This document shows, in pieces, positions 7,300 to 14,398 of a DNA stretch of 37,872 nucleotides. A program made the translations under genes and the position numbers. The stretch's first letter is position 1. Each line of letters opens with the position of its first letter. Location: NCBI GenBank assembly GCA_002293625.1, contig DBDP01000162.1, forward strand, positions 4,990 through 42,861, read 5' to 3'. Source of the DNA: Clostridiales bacterium UBA929. GTDB lineage: Bacteria; Bacillota; Clostridia; Oscillospirales; UBA929. A model generated the notes under the pieces. It worked only from the letters and a program-made list of their open reading frames with translations. It had not been told where the DNA came from and searched no databases.

Positions 7300-10143
7300 G
7301 TGAAAAAGCTCATATCGCTTATATTGGTTTTAGCTCTGACGATCGTTCCCGGCACCGCAGCGCCCGACGCGGGAACTGCCACGGATATGTCTCTCCCTTC
7401 TTCCGATTTTCGCGGGACGCCGTATTCCGCGCTTGGCGATGTTCCGGCGGAGCATGTGCCGGACGCGGAGATCGTAATCGATGTAACGGCTTTTACCGCG
7501 CCGGAGCAAATGCCGCTCCTAAGCGAGGGTCAGGACGGCAGACCGGACGCCGTGCGTCTGGACGAAGACGGGTTTATTACCTACACTGTCGAAATCCCGC
7601 GCGACGGCCGCTACGCTCTGTGGATGGACTTTGTAACGATCCCGGCAGACCAATCCAACGTAGAACTGGCCGTGGAAATTGACGGCGAGCTGCCTTTCCG
7701 CGAAGCCGCGGTTTGCATCTTCCGCCGGATGTGGAAGTATGCCGAAACCGAGCGTCGCGAAGACAACAATGGCAATATGCTCCGCCCGACCAGCGCTGAG
7801 GAAGAGTATTATATCGGCGGCGCGTATTTTGAGGATAAAGAGGGTCTGTATCCCGACCCGTATGCGTTTTTCTTCTCCGAGGGCATCCACACCGTCACAC
7901 TGCGCAGCGTCCGCGAACCGATAGGGATCGCGGGGCTTCGCCTTACCCCGCCGCCGGTCGTCCCGACCTATGCCGAGGTCTCGGCGGGATACCCGTCCGG
8001 CGCGGAAAACGCGGCGGAACCGATTACCGTTCAGGCGACCGACGCCTATCTCCGCTCCGACCAAGCCCTGCTTCCTGCGACCGACCGCTCCAACCCCAAC
8101 CTCGATCCGGTCAGCCTGACCAGCATTACATATAACGTCATGGGCGGCGACGCGTGGAGCCTTCCGGGTCAGTCCGTTTCGTGGGTGCTTGACGTGCCGC
8201 AGGACGGCTTGTACTCAATCAATTTTGTCTATAAGCAAGACGCCGTATCCTCGCTGCCGGTAACGCGGGCATTGAGGATTGACGGCGAGTTCCCGTTTGA
8301 CGAGGCGCGCGCGGTGGTCTTCCCCTACTCCTCCGACTGGGAGCGGATGTCCGTTCCCGCAGGAGACACGGAAGAGGCTCTCTTTTGGCTCACCGCCGGA
8401 ACGCACGAACTGTCGCTGAACGTCACGCTGGGTCCGACGGCCGATATCGCCCGCCGTGTCTCCGAACTTACGACCGCCCTGTCCGACCTCTATACGCAAA
8501 TCGTCATGATTACCGGTCCGAACCCCGATACAATGCGCGATTACCGCATTGACGAGCGTTTGCCGAACATCATGGGGGATTTTGAAGACTACGCCGCGCG
8601 GCTCGACACGATTATCGCGGATATTGAAGAGATCGGCGGCGGGCGCAACGACGCGCTGTCCATCTCCATCCTCGCTTCGCAGCTACACGACTTCGTTCGC
8701 GAACCGGACAGCATCCCCGGGCGGATGGCGCGCTTCAAGGACAATGTCATCAACCTTTCCATTTGGGTACTTATGGCGTCGGAAATGCCGCTCGCCCTGT
8801 ATTCCGTCACGGCTTGCGCCCCTGGAACGGAGTTTGAATCCGTGAAGCCGGGGTTCTTCGCGTCGCTGTGGTTCTCCATCAAGCGCTTTTTCGCCTCGTT
8901 CACCACGATGGCCGACGTCGCCGGCGACGTATATGACGAGGATGAGGATCATGTCATCAACGTGTGGGGTTCCTACGGAAAAGACCAAGCCGAAACCCTC
9001 AAACGTCTCTGCGACGAAATATTTACCCCGCAAACGGGGATCAAAGTCAACTTCAGCGTCCTAAACAAAGACGAGCAGATGTTCTTCTCCATTGCGTCCA
9101 AAACCGGTCCCGATGTCTGCCTGAATGTACTGCGCACGTTCCCGCTTGATTTCGGACTGCGCAACTCCGCCGTCGATTTGGCCGAACTGCCGGGTTACGA
9201 GGAATTTGAAAAACTTTTCGCGCCGACGATGATGGAGCCGCTCTCATTCCGCGGCAAAACTTACGGTTTCCCGGTACAGCACACGTTCCCCGTGATGTAT
9301 GTGCGCACCGATATCTTTGCCGAGCTGGGGCTCGCGATCCCCGAAACGTGGGATGATTTCTACACAGTGTCTAAAGCCCTCGCGGAGCGGAATCTCCAGT
9401 TCTCGCCGGGCGGCGACTTGTTTGCGTTTTTTCTTTTGCAAAACGGAGGGCAGTATTTCAACGAAGACCTGACGGCGAGCGTCTTGGATTCGCCGCTGGC
9501 AATCGCCGCGATGACAGAGGCTACCGATGTCTTTACTCTGCACGGCGCGCCGCTGGTCTCCAGCTTCTTCGACCGCTTCCGCACCGGCGAAATGCCGATC
9601 GGCATCGCCGACAACACTCTCTTTACAAATCTCCACTACGGCGCGCTGGAAATCAAGGATAGCTGGGCGATGTACCCCGTTCCCGGGACACTGAAGCCCG
9701 ACGGTACGGTCGACCATACCATCGTGTCCAGCACGGGTGTTGGGCTGACCTCCTCCGGCTTCATTACCAACTCGCGCCCGGAGCGTCAGGATGACGCTTG
9801 GGAGTTTGTGCAATGGTTTATGTCGGTTGACGCGCAGTCGCGCTTATGCCGGGAGATGGAGGCCATTTTCGGTACGATCGGGCGGGTTTACACCGCGACT
9901 GTCCCTTCCCTGCTTGCGTTGCCGTGGACGAAAAACGCGCTGGGTACCTTGACCGTATCCCTCGGTAACCTCCGCGAGGTACCGGGTGTACCGGGAGCGT
10001 ACTTTTTTGGGCGGCACTTGGATAACGCCAAAAACGAAATTGTCTTGATGGGCGAGACGCCGCGCACCGCAATGGAAAAATACATAGAAATGATCAATCA
10101 AGAAATCACATGGAAATACGAAGAACTGGGACTTAACGAATAA
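7300..10143 (+). CDS. Large solute-binding protein with two N-terminal sandwich domains
   Basis: About 947 residues, roughly twice a normal sugar-binding protein. A signal peptide (MKKLISLILVLALTIVPGTAA) without a lipobox is followed by two similar beta-rich domains. Domain 1 (about 30-220) contains PRDGRYALWMDF and IDGELPFREA; domain 2 (about 235-375) contains PQDGLYSINFVY and IDGEFPFDEA, so they look duplicated and resemble carbohydrate-binding modules. A helical region (about 375-540) leads to a type 1 extracellular solute-binding domain from about residue 551 (VINVWGSYGKDQAETL, GPDVCLNV, GKTYGFPVQHTFPVMYVRTDIF, IPETWDDF). I prefer the GTG at 7300, six bases after GGAGGG, over the TTG at 7297. 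The permease genes follow directly. The ligand is presumably a glucan fragment. Confidence 0.88.
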   Translation: MKKLISLILVLALTIVPGTAAPDAGTATDMSLPSSDFRGTPYSALGDVPAEHVPDAEIVIDVTAFTAPEQMPLLSEGQDGRPDAVRLDEDGFITYTVEIPRDGRYALWMDFVTIPADQSNVELAVEIDGELPFREAAVCIFRRMWKYAETERREDNNGNMLRPTSAEEEYYIGGAYFEDKEGLYPDPYAFFFSEGIHTVTLRSVREPIGIAGLRLTPPPVVPTYAEVSAGYPSGAENAAEPITVQATDAYLRSDQALLPATDRSNPNLDPVSLTSITYNVMGGDAWSLPGQSVSWVLDVPQDGLYSINFVYKQDAVSSLPVTRALRIDGEFPFDEARAVVFPYSSDWERMSVPAGDTEEALFWLTAGTHELSLNVTLGPTADIARRVSELTTALSDLYTQIVMITGPNPDTMRDYRIDERLPNIMGDFEDYAARLDTIIADIEEIGGGRNDALSISILASQLHDFVREPDSIPGRMARFKDNVINLSIWVLMASEMPLALYSVTACAPGTEFESVKPGFFASLWFSIKRFFASFTTMADVAGDVYDEDEDHVINVWGSYGKDQAETLKRLCDEIFTPQTGIKVNFSVLNKDEQMFFSIASKTGPDVCLNVLRTFPLDFGLRNSAVDLAELPGYEEFEKLFAPTMMEPLSFRGKTYGFPVQHTFPVMYVRTDIFAELGLAIPETWDDFYTVSKALAERNLQFSPGGDLFAFFLLQNGGQYFNEDLTASVLDSPLAIAAMTEATDVFTLHGAPLVSSFFDRFRTGEMPIGIADNTLFTNLHYGALEIKDSWAMYPVPGTLKPDGTVDHTIVSSTGVGLTSSGFITNSRPERQDDAWEFVQWFMSVDAQSRLCREMEAIFGTIGRVYTATVPSLLALPWTKNALGTLTVSLGNLREVPGVPGAYFFGRHLDNAKNEIVLMGETPRTAMEKYIEMINQEITWKYEELGLNE

Positions 10144-10186
10144 TCCTGTAGGTGTGCGCATTGCGCGTCCGCGCAAACGGACAACA

Positions 10187-10220
10187 TACACGTAGAGGCG
10201 ATTCACGAATCGCCCGTGTA
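10187..10220. repeat. Palindromic repeat, GGCGATTC family
   Basis: TACACG and CGTGTA form the outer arms, and GGCGATTC and GAATCGCC the inner arms around AC, with TAGA bulged on one side. A second small palindrome, TTGCGCG-TC-CGCGCAA, lies just before it at 10161-10176. The repeat sits between the solute-binding gene and the first permease gene. Confidence 0.8.
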
Positions 10221-10240
10221 AAAGCAGAGGGGGATTCGGG

Positions 10241-11176
10241 TTGGTTAAAAGAATCGAGCGGGACACGGCGCGTGTGACGCTGCTACATAAAATCAGGCGC
10301 AGCGGCGCGTCATACGCGATGGTGGCGCCGTTTATGCTGCTTTTCATTGTCTTTATGGTAGTACCGGTCTTTACAGCCGTGATTTACAGCTTTTCCAGCT
10401 ACAACGTGATGGAACCGCCCCGTTTCTTCTCCTTCCGCCACCTTTTTGATAACTATCTTCGCCTCTTCCTCGACGACGAGGTTTTCATAATTTCCCTCAA
10501 AAACACCATGATGTTCGCCGTTATCACGGGACCGATCAGTTACGTCGCCTGCTTGCTGATCGCGTGGTTCGTAAACGACCTCAAGCCGCGGATGCGTGCC
10601 ATCGCCACCCTGTTCTTCTACGCGCCGTCGCTTTCGTTCAACGTGTATTTCATGTGGAAATACATCTTCGCTTCCGACGCCAACGGCTTCTTAAACAGCA
10701 CCCTAATGCGTCTCGGCTTTATTTCCGACGCGTTCCCGTTTCTCAACGACACCCGCACGACGCTGCTTGTGGTGATTATCGTGCAGCTTTGGATGTCGCT
10801 CGGCACGGCGTTCCTCGCGTTCATCGCGGGTTTGCAGGGTATCGACCGCAGCCTGTACGAAGCGGGGATGATTGACGGCGTTAAGAACCGCTGGCAGGAA
10901 CTTTATCACATCACTCTGCCCTCGATGAAGGAGCAGCTGCTGTTCGGTGCCGTCATGCAGATTACCGGCTCGTTCGCCGTCGGCGCGATCAGCGCCGAGA
11001 TCGTCGGCAGACCCTCGCCTCTATATTCGGCGCACACGCTGACGATGCACATGGAGGACGTGGCGCTGACACCGCGCTTTGAGATGGGTTACGCCTGCGC
11101 AATCGCCGTCGTGCTGTTCACTATCACGCTTACAATCAACCAGCTGGTTCGCTATATCCTGAACAGGAAAGGGTAG
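10241..11176 (+). CDS. Sugar ABC transporter permease (MalF/UgpA type)
   Basis: A 311-residue inner-membrane permease with about six hydrophobic helices. The first, MVAPFMLLFIVFMVVPVFTA, lies near residues 28-47. The ATPase-contacting loop reads EAGMIDGVKNRWQELYHITLP near residues 207-227, the EAA motif of binding-protein-dependent importers. Translation starts at a TTG (10241), seven bases after AGAGGGGG. The next gene encodes its heterodimer partner. Imported substrate is inferred from context to be a glucan oligosaccharide. Confidence 0.93.
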   Translation: MVKRIERDTARVTLLHKIRRSGASYAMVAPFMLLFIVFMVVPVFTAVIYSFSSYNVMEPPRFFSFRHLFDNYLRLFLDDEVFIISLKNTMMFAVITGPISYVACLLIAWFVNDLKPRMRAIATLFFYAPSLSFNVYFMWKYIFASDANGFLNSTLMRLGFISDAFPFLNDTRTTLLVVIIVQLWMSLGTAFLAFIAGLQGIDRSLYEAGMIDGVKNRWQELYHITLPSMKEQLLFGAVMQITGSFAVGAISAEIVGRPSPLYSAHTLTMHMEDVALTPRFEMGYACAIAVVLFTITLTINQLVRYILNRKG

Positions 11177-11181
11177 GCGTT

Positions 11182-12066
11182 ATGACGATTATACGCAGGA
11201 TTCGCTACAAAAAGGTCGGACGCAAAGCGACGCGCAGCCGTATGGGTAATGCGTTTGTCGTGTTTTTCCTTGTGTTGCTCGCGGCGTTCATGTCGTTCCC
11301 GATGATTTACACCATCAACATGGCATTCAAGCCGATGGGCGAGCTGCTAAAATACCCGCCCGATTTCTTTGTGCAGAACCCGACCATGCAAAACTTTTCA
11401 AACCTATCCAACGCCATCTCCAATTCCACCGTGCCGTTTACCCGCTACTTCTTCAACAGCTTCCTCGTTACCGGTATCGGCACGGCGCTGCATGTCCTGA
11501 TGGCGTCGCTCGCGGCCTTTCCGCTGGCGAAGCATAAGTTCCCCGGACGCAATTTCCTCTTCTCACTCGTTGTAATATCCCTAATGTTCTCGACGACGGT
11601 GCTGCAAGTGCCGCAGTATCTGCAAATCCATTCGTTCGGCTGGTTGGACACTTACCAAGCCATCATCATCCCGATGCTCGTTAATACGTTAGGATTGTAT
11701 CTGATGAAGCAGTTTATGGAGCAGATTAACGACGCCGTTTTGGAAGCCGCGCGGATTGACGGCGCGGGCGAATTCAAGACATGGTGGTATATCGTCATGC
11801 CCGCGGTCAAACCCGCGTATCTGACTCTGACCGTCTTCGCTTTCAAGGACTTTTGGAACAACATCGGCCCGGTGATGATGTACATATCCTCGGAGAACAA
11901 AAAGACGCTGCCGCTGGCGCTGACGAACATCATGCAGGGCGGTCTCGCCCGCCTCGGCTCGACGGCTGTTGTGGGCTTGATTCTGATGATACCGCCGATC
12001 GTGATTTTCCTCGCGACGCAGTCAAACGTCATCGAGACAATGAAATCCAGCGGGATGAAAGACTGA
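11182..12066 (+). CDS. Sugar ABC transporter permease (MalG/UgpE type)
   Basis: A 294-residue permease, partner of the preceding gene and starting only five bases after its stop. It has a basic N-terminus, a first helix VVFFLVLLAAFMSFPMIYTI and about six membrane segments. The EAA loop is EAARIDGAGEFKTWWYIVMP near residues 189-208. The GGGTAGG site before the ATG lies within the end of the previous gene, consistent with coupled translation. An AT-rich repeat begins five bases after its stop codon. Confidence 0.93.
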   Translation: MTIIRRIRYKKVGRKATRSRMGNAFVVFFLVLLAAFMSFPMIYTINMAFKPMGELLKYPPDFFVQNPTMQNFSNLSNAISNSTVPFTRYFFNSFLVTGIGTALHVLMASLAAFPLAKHKFPGRNFLFSLVVISLMFSTTVLQVPQYLQIHSFGWLDTYQAIIIPMLVNTLGLYLMKQFMEQINDAVLEAARIDGAGEFKTWWYIVMPAVKPAYLTLTVFAFKDFWNNIGPVMMYISSENKKTLPLALTNIMQGGLARLGSTAVVGLILMIPPIVIFLATQSNVIETMKSSGMKD

Positions 12067-12070
12067 CGAA

Positions 12071-12102
12071 CAATTGTCAATGGATAATGGACAATTGACA
12101 AT
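12071..12102. repeat. AT-rich repeat, copy 1 (before the NHL gene)
   Basis: A 32-base element built on CAATTGTCAATGG and GACAATTGACAAT. Its reverse complement matches the element at 12173-12204 at 28 of 32 positions, so the two copies are inverted with respect to each other. It lies between the permease stop codon and the ribosome binding site of the NHL gene. Confidence 0.85.
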
Positions 12103-12131
12103 TAAGACGATAAGGGACAGGAGTGAGACAC

Positions 12132-13568
12132 ATGAAGAAGTTTGTCAAGACACTTATTGGTGTCGTGATAACATTGTCCATTGTCAATTATCCACTGTCA
12201 ATTGGAGCAACGTCTCCCTACGCGTCCTACAACTACGAGCGCGGAACCGAGTTATACCCTACCCTGCCCTCCGTGCTGCCCGAAAAGGTATACACCGGCG
12301 TCGATTTGGGCGCGGGATCGCTGCGGAACCCGCGTGACTTCCGCTTCGGGCTGGACGGACTGGCTTACATCGCAGATACCGGCAACCACCGCGTACTCGT
12401 GTTAGACGAAGAATTGAATCTGCTGCGCGTGATTGACGGCTTTGACAACGGCTCAGAATGGGACACCTTTTCTTCGCCGGAGGGCATCTTCGCCGAAGCG
12501 GACGGTACCCTTTACATTGCCGATACGCAAAACAGCCGGATTGTCGTGCTGGACGGCGAAGGGGTCCTGAAAACCTTGATGGACGACATCGTGCTGACCG
12601 GCTCGTCTCTCACCTTCCGCCCGCAAAAGGTTGGGGTGGACGACGCGGGGCGGCTGTATGTCGTTTCGGGCGGCTCGACCGACGGATTGATTCAGCTTGA
12701 CGATGAGGGAAACTTTATCCGCTTCTTCGGCTCCAACCGCGTAACGCCCAACCCGATAGAGGTTATTTACCGCATGTTCCTGACCCGCGCTCAACGGCAG
12801 TCGCGGGAGCAGTTTGTTCCTACCGAGGTCAGTAACCTCCACATTGACGCCGACGGCTTCGTTTACGTTACGACGCGTAATGTCACGACAGGACAGGTAC
12901 GGCGTCTCAACGCAAAAGGCGACGACGTCCTCAAGCATGACGGCTGGGGCGCGGACGCCTACGGCGATTTAACCTCCACATCGCGCAATTATAACCGCAC
13001 CACGCAGTTTATGGCCGTCACCGCCGACGCCGACGAGAACATATACGCCCTCGATAACGCCAGCGGCAAGGTTTTCGTCTATGACAGCTACGGCTGGCTG
13101 TTGTTTATCTTCGGCGGAAAGGGCGAACAGGCGGGTTTGTTTGCCGATCCGCACGCCATCGCGGAGCGGGACGGCATGGTGTACGTTTTGGACGCGGGGC
13201 GCGGCGTTCTCACGGTCTTCCGCCCGACCGCCTACGGCGAGAAGATTCTGATTGCGAACCGCCTGTATATGCAGGGTGAATTTGAGCAGAGCTTAGAGCA
13301 TTGGGAAGAGGTTGCGCGGCTGGACGCGAACCACCGCTTCGCGTGGGCAGCCATCGGTCATGCGTATTACGGGCGCAAGGATTATGATACGGCGATGACC
13401 TACTACCGGCTCGGCGACAGTCGCGGCGGCTACTCCGACGCCTTCGGCGGACTGCGTGACGCATGGCTGCGCGACAGCTTTGTTTGGCTGATACTGGGGA
13501 TCGCCGTACTGGCTGTCGGCTGGGTCGTGTTTACGAAAATTAGGAGACGGAAGTCAAATCCCTCGTAG
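12132..13568 (+). CDS. NHL-repeat beta-propeller protein with TPR and C-terminal membrane anchor
   Basis: About 478 residues. The ATG at 12132 lies eight bases after AGGAG; a GTG at 12123 overlaps that site and is less likely. A signal peptide (about residues 1-27) leads to an NHL-type propeller from about 60 to 365, with blades such as PRDFRFGLDGLAYIADTGNHRVLVLD and SPEGIFAEADGTLYIADTQNSRIVVLD. A TPR-like helical pair (ANRLYMQGEFEQSLEHWEEVARLD, HAYYGRKDYDTAMTYYRLGD) follows near 375-430. A single membrane helix (WLILGIAVLAVGWVVF) near 450-465 and a basic tail end the protein. The propeller and TPR would face outside. It is probably a scaffold or sensor for the transporter, but its role is unknown. 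Part of the signal peptide is encoded by a repeat copy. Confidence 0.85.
   Translation: MKKFVKTLIGVVITLSIVNYPLSIGATSPYASYNYERGTELYPTLPSVLPEKVYTGVDLGAGSLRNPRDFRFGLDGLAYIADTGNHRVLVLDEELNLLRVIDGFDNGSEWDTFSSPEGIFAEADGTLYIADTQNSRIVVLDGEGVLKTLMDDIVLTGSSLTFRPQKVGVDDAGRLYVVSGGSTDGLIQLDDEGNFIRFFGSNRVTPNPIEVIYRMFLTRAQRQSREQFVPTEVSNLHIDADGFVYVTTRNVTTGQVRRLNAKGDDVLKHDGWGADAYGDLTSTSRNYNRTTQFMAVTADADENIYALDNASGKVFVYDSYGWLLFIFGGKGEQAGLFADPHAIAERDGMVYVLDAGRGVLTVFRPTAYGEKILIANRLYMQGEFEQSLEHWEEVARLDANHRFAWAAIGHAYYGRKDYDTAMTYYRLGDSRGGYSDAFGGLRDAWLRDSFVWLILGIAVLAVGWVVFTKIRRRKSNPS
12173..12204. repeat. AT-rich repeat, copy 2 (inside the NHL signal peptide)
   Basis: The inverted partner of the element at 12071-12102, lying within the coding sequence and read as LSIVNYPLSI in the signal peptide. 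Together the two copies could form a long stem that places the ribosome binding site and start codon of the NHL gene in a loop of about 70 bases. Confidence 0.8.
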
Positions 13569-13593
13569 AGCGCGACGCCGATCCCACATCTCT

Positions 13594-13672
13594 GTAGGGG
13601 ACGATTCAAAATCGTCCCGCCGCTCTTAATTTCCAACATACTTGCTACGGGCGATTAAGAATCGCCCCTACA
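13594..13672. repeat. Two-hairpin repeat with TGTAGGGG / CCCCTACA ends
   Basis: A 79-base element. The left hairpin is GGGACGAT-TCAAA-ATCGTCCC (13598-13618) and the right is GGGCGATT-AAG-AATCGCCC (13649-13667). The outer ends TGTAGGGG and CCCCTACA are inverted repeats of each other, and the centre is AT-richer. The layout resembles a miniature inverted-repeat element. It lies between the NHL and Yip1 genes. Confidence 0.88.
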
Positions 13673-13701
13673 TCCCACCATAAATGAGAGGAGGTATGCT
13701 T

Positions 13702-14316
13702 GTGCTGGAGACCGCGAGATACACGTTTTATATCCTCTTCCACCCGATTGACGGGTTTTGGGAGCTGAAACACCATAAAGAAAAGTCGTTCGGCGCGGCG
13801 AACCTCATTTTGGCGCTACTGTGCCTGATGAGCGTAGTGCAGGCGCAGTTCGAAAGCTACCACTACGGCGTACTCGACCGCGAGAACAACAATATCCTGC
13901 TCAATATCACAAGCTATGTCTTGCCGCTTGTGGCGTGGACTGTTCTCAACTGGGCGCTGTCCACCCTGCTGGAGGGTAAGGCGACGATGAAGCAGATTTG
14001 GGTGCAGAGCGTCTTCTCCCTGACACCGCTGCTGCTGTCGATGCCGGTTCTGCTCATCTTCTCCTACGCCATGACGCGCGGCGAAATGCCTTTCTATGTG
14101 ATCATCCAAACCATCGCCGTGCTGTGGTGCGTTTTCCTCTTCCTTTTCGGCAACATGACAATACAAGACTACACCATGTCCAAGACAGTGCTGATGACGC
14201 TGTTTACCTTCCTCGGCATTGCTGCGGCGATATTTATCGGGATTATTTTGTTCTCCACCTTCCAGCAGCTTGTGAGCTTCATCTCGACGATGATTACGGA
14301 ATTTAGGTATATGTAG
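13702..14316 (+). CDS. Yip1-family integral membrane protein
   Basis: About 204 residues, starting at a GTG seven bases after AGGAGG; the in-frame ATG codons at 13684 and 13696 lie before or against that site. The N-terminus ETARYTFYILFHPIDGFWELK is the typical opening of bacterial Yip1-domain proteins. Four to five hydrophobic helices follow (AANLILALLCLMSVV, YVLPLVAWTVLNWAL, SLTPLLLSMPVLLIFSY, IIQTIAVLWCVFLFLFG, TFLGIAAAIFIGIILF). In bacteria the function of this family is unknown; it appears here inside a sugar-import locus, between the NHL protein and the DUF5696-like protein. Confidence 0.85.
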   Translation: MLETARYTFYILFHPIDGFWELKHHKEKSFGAANLILALLCLMSVVQAQFESYHYGVLDRENNNILLNITSYVLPLVAWTVLNWALSTLLEGKATMKQIWVQSVFSLTPLLLSMPVLLIFSYAMTRGEMPFYVIIQTIAVLWCVFLFLFGNMTIQDYTMSKTVLMTLFTFLGIAAAIFIGIILFSTFQQLVSFISTMITEFRYM

Positions 14317-14326
14317 ATCATATGCG

Positions 14327-14378
14327 GGGCGATTCATGATCGCCCAAACGGAACGTACGACGGGCGATTGCGAGTCGC
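14327..14378. repeat. Palindromic repeat pair, GGGCGAT family
   Basis: GGGCGAT-TCATG-ATCGCCC (14327-14345) is followed by a weaker hairpin GCGATT-GCG-AGTCGC (about 14363-14378). It lies between the Yip1 gene and the true start of the next gene, although an open frame runs through it. Confidence 0.8.
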
Positions 14379-14398
14379 AGGATTTCGGGGGTGACCTT

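Noticed and set aside
13594..13672. CRISPR array made of repeated palindromes
   Set aside because: Copies are scattered over kilobases, vary in sequence and have no spacer periodicity or cas genes nearby.
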